The position numbers and the translations under genes are program-made. Source: Arthrobacter sp. V1I7 (GTDB taxonomy: Bacteria > Actinomycetota > Actinomycetes > Actinomycetales > Micrococcaceae). Taken from it: a stretch of DNA of 64,000 bases. The DNA lies in the NCBI RefSeq assembly GCF_030817015.1, contig NZ_JAUSYS010000001.1, positions 4,712,001 through 4,776,000 of the forward strand, read 5' to 3'. The notes below the pieces were generated by a model. The model did no database searches, was not told the origin of the DNA, and saw nothing but the letters and a program-made list of their open reading frames with translations. Below, in pieces: positions 1 through 8,010 of this stretch. Within the stretch, counting starts at the first letter, position 1, and each line of letters opens with the position of its first letter.

Positions 1-298
1 TGGAACTTGCCACGAGCTGCATGGGTATCTGGCGAAAGTTCCTGCATTCCCGCGGCCTCAGGCCATAGACCGATATCCGCCGGGAGGCCGATGATTTCGA
101 CCGGCTGACACAGATGCGGTCCTGCGAGACGTCTCATATCTTTAGGGATACGAGACGTCTCACCGGACGGAGCAGTCAACTCAACTGCACTGGTGTGAAT
201 CGCAGAGCTAGTCCGAACCGCCTCCACGTTCACGCATTCTTAGCCAGGGTCGTCCCGACAGTGAAAGCAGCGGACTTGAGGAATACGCCGGGGGTCTC
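1..298. other. Left-edge region without a recognisable gene
   Basis: No convincing gene lies here. One + frame is open from the left edge to a TAG at 66-68 and could be the last 21 codons of a gene outside the window, but the stretch is too short to identify. A 62-codon + frame from 114 spans the inverted repeat at 126-161 and shows no family features, so I do not call it. The only clear structure is that inverted repeat. Confidence 0.5.
126..161. promoter_or_regulatory. Twin GAGACGTCTC palindromes forming a hairpin
   Basis: The 10-bp palindrome GAGACGTCTC occurs at 126-135 and again at 152-161, start to start 26 bp. Because each copy is self-complementary, the whole element can also fold as one hairpin: 10 bp, one mismatch (136/151), 4 more bp (TATC 137-140 with GATA 147-150) and a 6-base loop. 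No T-run follows on the + strand. It could be a pair of operators for a dimeric repressor or a terminator for a gene off the left edge. The regulated gene is not visible. Confidence 0.5.
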
Positions 299-1075
299 CT
301 AGTGGATGTGGCTTCCGCCGTTGATGTCTATGGTGGTGCCGGTCAGGTAGGCAGACTCCTCGGAGGACAGGAAGGTGATCACGGCAGCGATTTCCTCGGT
401 GGTGGCGTTGCGTCCGACGGGGATGCCGGCGTTGATGGCGGCCTCCTGCTCATCGGTGCTGCCCACGCGGATGTTGGTGTCCACGGCTCCGGGGGTGATG
501 GCGTTGACGGTTACACCGGTGGCTCCGATCTCGCGTGCGAGTGCCTTGGTGAAACCCAGGATGGCGGCCTTCGCGGCCGAGTACGGAACCTTGCCGAAGA
601 CACCGCCGCCACGCTGGGCGGACACGGAGGACATATTGACGATGCGGCCCCAGCCGCTGGCGATCATGTCCGGCAGGAACGCCTTGCTGACAAGGTAGGT
701 GCCGGTGGCGTTGACGGCCATGACCTTGTTCCAGATGTCCAGGGTGGTTTCCAGGAAGGGGACGGGGGAGGTGATGCCGGCGATGTTGGCCAGGGCTCCG
801 ACCGGGGGCAGCTTGCCGGCGCTTACTTCGGCGGCGACGGCGCCGTAGGCGGCGTTCACGGAATCTTCGTTTGCGACGTCGATCTCGTGGCCGAAGGCGG
901 GGACGTTGAACTCATTGCCGATGTCCGCGGCGACCTTGGCGGACTTCTCGCCGTCGAGGTCCAGGATCACGACGGCCCAGCCTTCATTGGCGTAGCGGCG
1001 GGCGGTGGTGATGCCGATTCCCCGGTCCGAGGTGGCTCCAGTCAGGACGGCGGTGCGCTGGATAGTGGCAGGCAT
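299..1075 (-). CDS. SDR family NAD(P)-dependent oxidoreductase
   Basis: A 258-residue classical short-chain dehydrogenase, expected to oxidise a hydroxyl of a small polyol or sugar acid in the cytoplasm. The dinucleotide motif TGATSDRGIG is at residues 12-21, a variant NIAG at 97-100, catalytic Ser near 149-150, and Tyr165/Lys169 in YSAAK. The ATG at 1075 has an AAGGAGC ribosome site. It lies 27 bp after the TIM-barrel gene and is probably the second gene of that leftward operon. The substrate cannot be read from sequence; the neighbours (isomerase-like protein, split transketolase, MHS transporter) point to carbohydrate or sugar-acid catabolism. Family certain, substrate unknown. Confidence 0.85.
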   Translation of the reverse strand: MPATIQRTAVLTGATSDRGIGITTARRYANEGWAVVILDLDGEKSAKVAADIGNEFNVPAFGHEIDVANEDSVNAAYGAVAAEVSAGKLPPVGALANIAGITSPVPFLETTLDIWNKVMAVNATGTYLVSKAFLPDMIASGWGRIVNMSSVSAQRGGGVFGKVPYSAAKAAILGFTKALAREIGATGVTVNAITPGAVDTNIRVGSTDEQEAAINAGIPVGRNATTEEIAAVITFLSSEESAYLTGTTIDINGGSHIH

Positions 1076-1102
1076 GATGCTCCTTGGTGGTTGTTCGGGT
1101 GT

Positions 1103-1927
1103 TTAGATGAGGTCAGTGATGAAGCTGGCCGCTTTGGCGGCAGCAGCAGGCCGTTCGTCGTGGGTGACGTCGCGGGTTTCCAGTTCGAGGGAGAAGTGGC
1201 CGGCGTAGCCGTGCGCTGCGAGTGATCGCAGTCCGGCGGCAAAGTCGGCCTGGCCGTTGTCGATGCTGAGGTTGATGTTGCCGGGGACCGCGTCCCGCAG
1301 ATGGACGTGGGTGATCCTGCCCTGATGGGCTTCGATGTACTCGAGCGGATCCTCACCGGCGGCCACGACGTGGCTGAAGTCCATGACTATTCCGACGCCG
1401 GACCCCTCCAGCCGCCGGGCCAGCAGTTCCGCACGTTCCAGGTTCCGGCAGAAACGGAGGAAGTGCAGGGACTCGGTCCACAGTTGCACGCCGAATGCTG
1501 CCGCACGCTGCCCGGCATGGATCAGCTGTGCCGCGATGGTGTCCAGGTCCTCATCGAGGCTGCGGACTGGTTGGTGGCCCAGGGCGCCGCACGGAAGGAC
1601 CAGGGCTCTCGCGCCGGTGTTGGCCGTGAGCGTCAGCAGTGCCTCAAGGTGACGTTCCCGGGCGGCTTGCTGCCCGGCGTCGAGCACCGCATTGAGATCC
1701 CCGATATCCCCGTTGACGGAGCGGACCCGGAGCCCGGAGGCCGCCACCTGGGCGGCCACCGCTTTGACGGCGTCCGCGTCCAGGTCGTAGGGCACGTGAT
1801 CGCAGACGCCGGGAAGGGCGCCCAGATCGATTTCCTCGAACCCGAGGGCAGCAATGCTGCGGAGCGCCGCTGGCAGCTCCTGGTGGCGGAAGCTGATGGA
1901 AGAGCACCCAAGCCGGGAATGGAACAT
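1103..1927 (-). CDS. Sugar phosphate isomerase/epimerase-like TIM barrel protein
   Basis: A 274-residue AP-endonuclease-2/xylose-isomerase-like TIM barrel. Family metal-site residues are visible in order: Glu152 (WTESLH), Asp183 and His186 (DFSH), the HVHLRD strand (His207/His209), and Glu in SLELE near 248-250. Such proteins isomerise or epimerise hydroxypyruvate-like compounds, ketoses or cyclitol intermediates. I chose the ATG at 1927 because AGAGG lies 9 bases upstream; the ATG at 1933 is only 3 bases from it, and the open frame to 1984 enters the operator. First gene of a leftward operon with the SDR, divergent from the transporter. Substrate unknown. Confidence 0.8.
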   Translation of the reverse strand: MFHSRLGCSSISFRHQELPAALRSIAALGFEEIDLGALPGVCDHVPYDLDADAVKAVAAQVAASGLRVRSVNGDIGDLNAVLDAGQQAARERHLEALLTLTANTGARALVLPCGALGHQPVRSLDEDLDTIAAQLIHAGQRAAAFGVQLWTESLHFLRFCRNLERAELLARRLEGSGVGIVMDFSHVVAAGEDPLEYIEAHQGRITHVHLRDAVPGNINLSIDNGQADFAAGLRSLAAHGYAGHFSLELETRDVTHDERPAAAAKAASFITDLI

Positions 1928-1978
1928 CGTCATTGATCCTCTACTGAAGGTGATAGGGACCACACTAAGCCGGATCAG

Positions 1979-2063
1979 TGTCAACAGTCAACTTCCAACG
2001 TTGATTGTTGACATGACTCCATGATGCAGGTCACACTGGAGGCATCTGTTGTTAACAGTTGAC
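1979..2063. promoter_or_regulatory. Divergent promoter region with GntR-type dyad operators
   Basis: Between the divergent genes lies a 14-bp inverted repeat with one mismatch: TGTCAACAGTCAAC at 1979-1992 and GTTGATTGTTGACA at 2000-2013, spacer 7 bp. Both outer ends contain TTGACA -35 hexamers, one pointing each way, so a bound protein would cover both promoters. A related block, GTTAACAGTTGAC, is at 2051-2063. Similar words occur before the gntR gene (5463-5490), so that GntR protein is the obvious candidate ligand (inference). Confidence 0.6.
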
Positions 2064-2108
2064 CGCGACAAGCGCAGAAGCGCAGTCGCACTTCGAAAGG
2101 TATTCACC

Positions 2109-3452
2109 ATGAGCAACGAAGCTCTGACCATGCGCGGTCCGATCCACGGCACCAAGGACGCGAAGCGCGTCGCCATCGGTTCCGGCGTAGGCGCAGTCAT
2201 TGAAACGTACGACTTTATCGGCTTCGGCACTGCCGCCGCCCTGTATTTCGGCACGGCCTTCTTCCCCACCGGCGACCCGGTGACCGGAACCCTCGCCGCC
2301 TTCGCCACCCTCGGCGTCGGCTTCGCGGCCCGTCCCATCGGCGGCATCATCGGCGGCCACCTCGGCGACAAGCTCGGCCGCAAACCCGTCCTCGTCGCCT
2401 CCCTGATCCTGATGGGCGTCGCAACCTTCCTCATCGGTCTGCTGCCCACCTACAGCCAGGTCGGCCTGTGGGCTCCCGCGCTGCTGGTCTTCGTCCGCAT
2501 CGTCCAGGGCCTGGCCTTTGGCGCTGAATGGGGCGGCGCCATCCTGATGAGCTACGAACACGCGCCCTGGAAGTCCAAGGGCAAGTACACCGGCATCGTC
2601 CAGGCCGGCTTCCCGGTCGGGCTCCTCCTCGCGAACCTTGTCTTCCTCGTCAGCGTGAACCTCGGAGGCGAACTCGCGTGGCGCGTTCCCTTCCTTGCCA
2701 GCATCGTGCTCGTCGCAGTCGGTCTGATCATCCGTTCCAAGGTTCCGGAGTCCCCCGTCTTCGACGAGGTCAAGAACAGCGGCGCCATCGTGAAATCACC
2801 CATCGTCGAGGTCATCAAGACCGACTGGCGCAGCATCGTCCGGGGCATCGGCCTCCGTGTCGCCGAAACTGCCGGCTACGCCGTCTCGATCACGTACATG
2901 ATTTCCTACCTCCACACCCAGCAGTTGGCTGACAAGACCCAGACCCTGGTGGCTCTCTGCATCGCCTCGGCAATCGGCATCTTCGCGACCATGGCCTGGG
3001 CCCGCCTGACCGACAGGATCGGCCGCCGCCCCCTCTACATCTGGTCCTGCGCCTTCGCCATGCTGTTCGGAATCCCCATGTTCCTCCTGGTGAACACCGG
3101 CATGTTCATCTTCGTCATCGCCACCATCGCCATTTCCTACGCGGTCTGCCAGAACTCACTCGCCGGCGCCCAGGGGCCGTGGTTCCCCGAACTGTTCCAG
3201 GCAAAGACCCGGGCATCCGGCGCATCCCTGGCCTACCAGATCTCCGCCATGGTTTCCGGCTTCACCCCGTTCGTCACGACCCTGCTGTTCGTCAGCCTCG
3301 GCTGGATGGGGCCGGCCATCCTCTTCAGCCTCTACGCCGCGATCGGCCTCTGGGCAGCCGTCGTCACCCGGGAAACCTGGGGCAAGCGGGAACGTGAACT
3401 GGCGGATGAAATCACCAAAAGCACCCCCACCGCCGCATACGTAAACGCCTAG
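2109..3452 (+). CDS. MFS transporter, metabolite:H+ symporter (MHS) type
   Basis: A 447-residue, 12-helix major facilitator. The N-terminal ETYDFIGFGTAAALYFGTAFFP-type segment is typical of the MHS family (shikimate, proline/betaine, citrate and alpha-ketoglutarate symporters), followed by the LGDKLGRKP loop and a DRIGRRP loop at the second half. It should import an organic acid or polar metabolite with protons. The ATG at 2109 has GAAAGG 8 bases upstream; a TTG 60 bases earlier lies inside the operator. It heads a rightward operon with the two transketolase subunits and probably brings in their substrate, more likely an acid than a sugar phosphate. Confidence 0.85.
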   Translation: MSNEALTMRGPIHGTKDAKRVAIGSGVGAVIETYDFIGFGTAAALYFGTAFFPTGDPVTGTLAAFATLGVGFAARPIGGIIGGHLGDKLGRKPVLVASLILMGVATFLIGLLPTYSQVGLWAPALLVFVRIVQGLAFGAEWGGAILMSYEHAPWKSKGKYTGIVQAGFPVGLLLANLVFLVSVNLGGELAWRVPFLASIVLVAVGLIIRSKVPESPVFDEVKNSGAIVKSPIVEVIKTDWRSIVRGIGLRVAETAGYAVSITYMISYLHTQQLADKTQTLVALCIASAIGIFATMAWARLTDRIGRRPLYIWSCAFAMLFGIPMFLLVNTGMFIFVIATIAISYAVCQNSLAGAQGPWFPELFQAKTRASGASLAYQISAMVSGFTPFVTTLLFVSLGWMGPAILFSLYAAIGLWAAVVTRETWGKRERELADEITKSTPTAAYVNA

Positions 3453-3505
3453 CCCTCACCGCTCCCCATACCCGGCATCACCGTCACAGTCTGAAAGGGA
3501 GAATC

Positions 3506-4405
3506 ATGGTTCTCACCCAGGAAACACCAACACCAAGCAATACCCGCCGCGACGCCGGCGAACGCCTCCATCAGGTAAGTCACGCCGCATGGCGGATCCG
3601 CCAGTACGCCCTCACCATGGGCGAGGTCCAGGGCCAGGGCTACGTCGGCCAGGCCCTCGGCGCGGCCGACATACTGGCCGCCGTCTACTCCGACCAGCTC
3701 CGCTTCCAAGCCGATGATCCCGAGTGGGAGGGCCGGGACCGGTTCCTGCTCTCCACCGGCCACTACGCCATCGGCCACTACGCGGCCCTGGCCGAGGCCG
3801 GGATCATTCCCGTGGAGGAACTCGAGACTTACGGCTCGGACGACTCCCGCCTCCCGATGTCCGGCATGTCGACGTACACCCCGGGCATGGAAATCTCCGG
3901 AGGCTCCCTCGGCCACGGGCTGGGCGTTGCGGTCGGCATCGCCCTGGGCCTCCGGTATCAGGGGTCAGCGGCGAGGGTCTATAACTTCCTCTCCGACGGC
4001 GAACTGGACGAAGGATCCACCTGGGAAGCGGCCATGGGCGCACACCACCACCAGCTCGGTAACCTCACCGCCATGGTGGATATCAACGCTCTCCAGGCCG
4101 ACGGCAAGACCGATACAGTACTCCGCACCGAACCCGTGACGGAGAAGTGGGAGGCCTTCGGCTGGTACACCCAGCGCGTCGACGGCAACGACATGGCAGC
4201 CCTGCTGCAGGCCTTCGACAACGCCGCCGCCCAGGCCACCGCCGACGGGCGCCCCTCGGTAATCCTGTGCGACACAAAAGTAGGACGAGGCGTGCCGCTT
4301 CTGGAGGACCGGGAAAAGGCGCACTTCATGCGCATCGAAGAACACGAATGGCAGATCTGCCGTGAGCAACTGACCACCGGATTCGAAGGAAAGGCCGCGA
4401 AATGA
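3506..4405 (+). CDS. Transketolase, N-terminal subunit
   Basis: A 299-residue TPP-binding half of a split transketolase, which transfers a two-carbon ketol unit. GHGLG is at 136-140 and the TPP/Mg motif runs from SDGELDEG (163-170) to DINALQ (192-197). Single-chain transketolases have about 660 residues; this gene and the next together give 629. Start ATG with a GAAAGGGAG site; the stop overlaps the next start (ATGA). Split transketolases of this kind include apulose-4-phosphate transketolase and sulfo-sugar enzymes, but no kinase, aldolase or sulfo-gene is nearby, so the substrate is open. Confidence 0.88.
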   Translation: MVLTQETPTPSNTRRDAGERLHQVSHAAWRIRQYALTMGEVQGQGYVGQALGAADILAAVYSDQLRFQADDPEWEGRDRFLLSTGHYAIGHYAALAEAGIIPVEELETYGSDDSRLPMSGMSTYTPGMEISGGSLGHGLGVAVGIALGLRYQGSAARVYNFLSDGELDEGSTWEAAMGAHHHQLGNLTAMVDINALQADGKTDTVLRTEPVTEKWEAFGWYTQRVDGNDMAALLQAFDNAAAQATADGRPSVILCDTKVGRGVPLLEDREKAHFMRIEEHEWQICREQLTTGFEGKAAK

Positions 4406-5394
4406 GCACCACCGCCGCACCCAAACTCAAGACCTCGGCCATGATCGCGTCCTTCGCGGATCCCGGCCAGAAAACCGCGTCGGCCCCGTTCGGGCACGCC
4501 CTCGTGAAAGCGGCCCAGGAGAACGACAAGATCGTCGGCCTCACCGCGGACCTCGGCAAGTACACGGACATGCACATCTTCGCCCAGGCCTTCCCTGAAC
4601 GGTTCTTCCAGATGGGCATGGCCGAACAGCTCCTCTTCGGCGCCGCGGCCGGCCTGGCCGAAACCGGGCTCGTGCCGTTCGCCTCCACCTACTCGGTGTT
4701 CGCCGCCCGGCGCGCCTACGACTTCCTCTGCCTTGACGCCGCGGAACCGAACCTGAACGTGAACATCGTCGGCGGCCTCCCGGGCCTCACCACCGGCTAC
4801 GGACCCAGCCACCAGGCCACCGAGGACATGGCCATCTTCCGCGGCATGCCCAACCTGACCATCGTGGACCCCTGCGACTCCCTGGACATCGAACAGGCGG
4901 TCCCCCAGCTCGCCGCCAGCGACGGACCCACCTACCTGCGCCTGCTGCGCGGCAACGTGCCCACCGTCCTGGACGAGTACGACTACACCTTCGAACTCGG
5001 CAAAGCCAAAGTGCTCCGCGGCGGCAACGACGTCGTCTTCATCTCCTCCGGGTTGATGACCATGCGCGCGCTCCAGGCCGCCGCGGCCCTGGCCGCCCAC
5101 AACGTGGACGTCGCCGTCGTCCACGCCCCCACCATCAAACCCTTCGACACCGCCACCGTCCTGGCCGAAATCAACACGGACCGGCTGGCCGTGACCCTGG
5201 AAAATCACAGCGTCGTCGGCGGCCTCTTCGAAACCGTCGCCTCCACCGCCGTGACCGCGGGCTTGGGCAAACGTGTCGTCCCGGTGGCCCTGCCGGACGA
5301 ATTCCTCGATGCCGGCGCCCTTCCTACATTGCATGACCGATACGGACTGACGGTTCAACGCATTGTCGCGAAGGTCCTCGCCGAGCTTGGCTGA
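4402..5394 (+). CDS. Transketolase, C-terminal subunit
   Basis: A 330-residue partner of the preceding gene, with the pyrimidine-binding and C-terminal transketolase domains. Glu75 in MGMAEQ is the expected proton-relay glutamate contacting TPP, followed by the FASTYSVFAARRAYD stretch. The ATG overlaps the previous stop as ATGA, so the subunits are translationally coupled in about equal amounts. A strong hairpin follows 19 bases after the stop, closing the operon before gntR. The fold resembles 1-deoxyxylulose synthase and E1 beta chains, but pairing with the upstream N-terminal half settles it as transketolase. Confidence 0.88.
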   Translation: MSTTAAPKLKTSAMIASFADPGQKTASAPFGHALVKAAQENDKIVGLTADLGKYTDMHIFAQAFPERFFQMGMAEQLLFGAAAGLAETGLVPFASTYSVFAARRAYDFLCLDAAEPNLNVNIVGGLPGLTTGYGPSHQATEDMAIFRGMPNLTIVDPCDSLDIEQAVPQLAASDGPTYLRLLRGNVPTVLDEYDYTFELGKAKVLRGGNDVVFISSGLMTMRALQAAAALAAHNVDVAVVHAPTIKPFDTATVLAEINTDRLAVTLENHSVVGGLFETVASTAVTAGLGKRVVPVALPDEFLDAGALPTLHDRYGLTVQRIVAKVLAELG

Positions 5395-5412
5395 TTCGCC
5401 TATGCGGCCGGA

Positions 5413-5444
5413 AGTGCGGAGGACTAGTACGTCTCCTCCGCACT
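5413..5444 (+). terminator. Hairpin terminator after the transketolase genes
   Basis: Perfect 11-bp stem AGTGCGGAGGA / TCCTCCGCACT with a 10-base loop, 19 bases after the stop. No T-run follows, as is common in high-GC actinobacteria. Confidence 0.65.
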
Positions 5445-5462
5445 CCTGCCGTAAAATCGAGA

Positions 5463-5490
5463 GTTAACACTTGAACGCTGACGGTTGACA
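5463..5490. promoter_or_regulatory. Probable GntR autoregulatory site
   Basis: GTTAACACTTGAAC (5463-5476) and GGTTGACA (5483-5490) stand 40-67 bases before the gntR start. They share the GTTAACA and GTTGACA words with the dyads at 1979-2063. This suggests one regulator controls the transporter/transketolase and isomerase/SDR operons and itself. Confidence 0.5.
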
Positions 5491-5529
5491 CCAAACCTTC
5501 AGTCCCGGAGACCGGACAGAGGAACTAAC

Positions 5530-6186
5530 ATGGCTGGCGCACTCACCCTCTTAGGACTTGAAAAGAAGAGCCTGCGTGAGCAGGCCCTCTCGGCCCTGCG
5601 GACAGCAATCACCAGCGGGGAGCTGGCCCCCGGCCGGCACCTTGTTGAAACTGAACTCTCCGAGATGCTCCAAATCAGCCGCGGCACGCTCCGCGAAGCC
5701 CTGCGTCAACTCGAGCAGGAGGGACTCCTTTCCGCCGGTCCCCGTGGGCGGCTCTCGGTCCGGCACCTGGACGAGAAGGAGATCAAGGACATCTTCGCCG
5801 TCCGCGCGGCCCTGGAATCCTTGGCCGCGCGCACACTGTGTGAACTCCCGGACCGTGATCGCGTGATCGAATCGCTGCATCAGGCAATCGACGCCATGGA
5901 CGCTGCCCGGGATGCATCCCTCGAGGAGCGGATCGAAACTGACATGGAATTCCACCGAAGCCTCTGCAGGCTCACGGGGAATGAAACTCTGCTTCACTCA
6001 TGGACCTCCCTTGAAGGCTCCATCCGCATGTCCATCATGTTCGGCGGCCTGGAAAAGGGCGTCACCAACATGAGCGTGCTGCGCCACCGCGACATCGTGA
6101 CCGCCATCGAAACCGGCGACGCCGCCCTGGCACGAAAAACCATCCGCGAACATATGGACAGTGCCGCGGACAATCTCGTGGCCTAG
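5530..6186 (+). CDS. GntR family regulator, FadR/FCD type
   Basis: A 218-residue repressor. The winged HTH covers about residues 12-78 (LSEMLQISRGTLREALRQLEQEGLL), followed by an FCD effector domain with the usual metal-site set Asp138, His142, His186 and His208. FCD proteins generally sense organic acids. ATG at 5530 is preceded by GAGGAAC; a TTG 45 bases upstream is in frame but lies in the operator. Position and shared operator words make it the likely local regulator of the 0.3-5.4 kb island. The acid-sensing domain fits an acidic substrate, which is inference. Confidence 0.88.
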   Translation: MAGALTLLGLEKKSLREQALSALRTAITSGELAPGRHLVETELSEMLQISRGTLREALRQLEQEGLLSAGPRGRLSVRHLDEKEIKDIFAVRAALESLAARTLCELPDRDRVIESLHQAIDAMDAARDASLEERIETDMEFHRSLCRLTGNETLLHSWTSLEGSIRMSIMFGGLEKGVTNMSVLRHRDIVTAIETGDAALARKTIREHMDSAADNLVA

Positions 6187-6389
6187 CACAACGCGAACAA
6201 CCAGGCACTGCGCTCCTGACTGCCGGTGAAGGCAAGCCGAGCCTGACGGGCCACTCAGCGTCCCTTCTCGGTGTTAGTTGTGGATGCGTCATGCCCTGGC
6301 TGCAGCAGGGTCGCCATGTCCGTACACCTGCCGTTCCAAACGAGCAGAAGACAACGGATCCACCAAAGCCAACTTCCGACGGAGGAATT

Positions 6390-6668
6390 ATGGGCAGTAC
6401 CGTGGCTACTCGTATCCCGGCCGAAATCGTCATCGCCAACTCGGAAATGCTCAGAAGGCACGACCCTGTGCTGGTTCAATTCAGAACCGGCGAACAACAA
6501 GTTGGGATAGTTGATGAAGTCTTCACTGAGGGAAAGGTTCTCTGGATCTGGACCACGGGGCCGAAAGTGAGGCAGCTGATCCTGATGGCGGACGTCAATT
6601 ACATAAAGGTCCGGACTGCCGACTTCAGCACGGCACGGCTGGCGGTTCTGCTCCAGCGAACGGCGTGA
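6390..6668 (+). CDS. Small hypothetical protein
   Basis: A 92-residue protein I do not recognise. The start is well supported by GGAGGAA (6381-6387) before ATG 6390, better than the upstream in-frame ATG at 6291. It is not obviously membrane bound and reads as a compact beta-rich domain (IVIANSEMLRRHDPVLVQF, VGIVDEVF, VLWIWTTG, VNYIKVRT). It stands alone between the GntR gene and the lipid kinase. No function is proposed. Confidence 0.6.
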   Translation: MGSTVATRIPAEIVIANSEMLRRHDPVLVQFRTGEQQVGIVDEVFTEGKVLWIWTTGPKVRQLILMADVNYIKVRTADFSTARLAVLLQRTA

Positions 6669-7050
6669 GGGATCACATAAGCCTGTGGGGTCAGTTCCTT
6701 ACAAGGCCTGCCGGTCCTTACAAGGGCCACTTTCGAAAGTCGTCTGCACTCGGTGGGGCGGAAATACGGACGCCGCAGGCGACACCACACCGAATCGTTG
6801 GAAGGTTGTCGTCTGCACCAAGAGTCCCGGTCGCTGGGCCGCTCCTGGACATTCTGCCGGTTCTCGGCTGTCAGCGTCTCTGGCGACTTCGAGCGCTTCC
6901 GTGTCCGGAGCCGCCTGCACCTGCCCGTACTCCCGCATGGTCCATTGCAGACGGCTTCGGAAACTGACACCCGCTGCCTAAATTACGCGGGCATCTCCGG
7001 CTAGGCTTTTAATTCGTGATACTTTCCGACCACCGCCCGAGAAGGACACC
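6669..7050. other. 382-bp gap without a recognised gene
   Basis: No frame here has a good start and recognisable composition. Short repeats occur: CCTTACAAGG twice (around 6698 and 6716) and GTCGTCTGCAC twice (around 6739 and 6808). The last 45 bases should hold the lipid-kinase promoter (TAGGCTTTTAAT around 7003-7014). It may be decayed coding DNA, but nothing supports a specific origin. Confidence 0.4.
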
Positions 7051-8010
7051 ATGACAGAGGTCAAACCGGCGCCTGACAGCAATCCGGCGTCTGACAGCAA
7101 AACAAGGTTCAGGCGCGCCGCCGTGATCGTCAATCCGGCGAAGTCTGTCGATGTGGCGCTCCAGGGTGCCATTTTCCGCCTCTGTGAGACGCAGGGCTGG
7201 GCCGAGCCCTTGTGGCTGGAGACAACTGTGGAAGACCCGGGGGCAGGGCAGGCCCGCCAGGCGCTGGAGCAAGGGGTCGACGTTGTCATTGCCGCCGGCG
7301 GCGACGGCACGGTCCGTTGCGTGGCCGAGGTCCTCGCCGGCACCGGAACGCCCATGGGCCTGGTGCCGCTGGGCACCGGCAACCTGCTGGCCCGCAACCT
7401 CGGCATCGACATCACCGACCCGGTATCCGCCTGCTTCGACGTCCTGAACGGCAGCGAAAAATCCGTTGACGTCGTGAAAGCGACCCTTGACCGGTCCGAC
7501 GACGAGCAGGTCTTCCTGGTGGCGGCCGGACTCGGGTATGACGCCGCCATCATGGCTGACACTGTGGACGTGCTGAAGGACCGGATGGGCTGGCTTGCCT
7601 ACGTCGAGGCCGGCATCCGGAAACTCCCCGGCAAGCCGGTGAAGGCACGGATCAGCATCGACGGCGGGGAGCCCGTCCGCCGCCGGATCCGCAGCGTCAT
7701 GATCGGCAACTGCGGCCGGATCATGGGCGGCATCGAGATCTTCCCCGACGCAAAAGTGGACGACGGCGTGCTTGACCTGCTCATTCTGTCCCCCCGTGGG
7801 CGGCTCGGCTGGCTCGGTGTGATCGCCGGCATTTTCGGCCGGAACAAGAACGAGACCGAGTCCGTGGATTACTTCCAAGGGAAAACTGCCGAAGTCACGC
7901 TGGACCACGAGCAGGAGTTCCAACTCGACGGCGACCATTTCGGCACCGGGAAACACCTGGCCGTGACTATAGAGCCGGACGCGCTCAAGATCAGAATGGC
8001 TGCCGTCTAG
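7051..8010 (+). CDS. Diacylglycerol/lipid kinase family protein
   Basis: A 319-residue DAGK-catalytic-domain protein that phosphorylates a lipid such as diacylglycerol at the membrane face using ATP. The nucleotide motif GGDGT follows AIVNPAK-like and VVIAAGG strands (around residue 83), with the PLGTGNLLARNLG segment near 107-119 and a beta-sandwich C-terminal half ending in FQLDGDHFG. Length is normal for YegS/DgkB-type enzymes. ATG 7051 has AGAAGGAC upstream. The last 4 bases overlap the end of the convergent ACT-domain gene. Confidence 0.87.
   Translation: MTEVKPAPDSNPASDSKTRFRRAAVIVNPAKSVDVALQGAIFRLCETQGWAEPLWLETTVEDPGAGQARQALEQGVDVVIAAGGDGTVRCVAEVLAGTGTPMGLVPLGTGNLLARNLGIDITDPVSACFDVLNGSEKSVDVVKATLDRSDDEQVFLVAAGLGYDAAIMADTVDVLKDRMGWLAYVEAGIRKLPGKPVKARISIDGGEPVRRRIRSVMIGNCGRIMGGIEIFPDAKVDDGVLDLLILSPRGRLGWLGVIAGIFGRNKNETESVDYFQGKTAEVTLDHEQEFQLDGDHFGTGKHLAVTIEPDALKIRMAAV

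Noticed and set aside
126..161. CRISPR-like repeat
   Set aside because: Only two short copies and no spacer series or cas genes.
114..302. 62-codon + frame near the left edge
   Set aside because: It runs through the palindromes and has no ribosome site or family features.
3506..5394. 1-deoxyxylulose-5-phosphate synthase or E1 component
   Set aside because: The N- and C-terminal halves in this order and size, without E2/E3 or isoprenoid genes, fit a split transketolase better.
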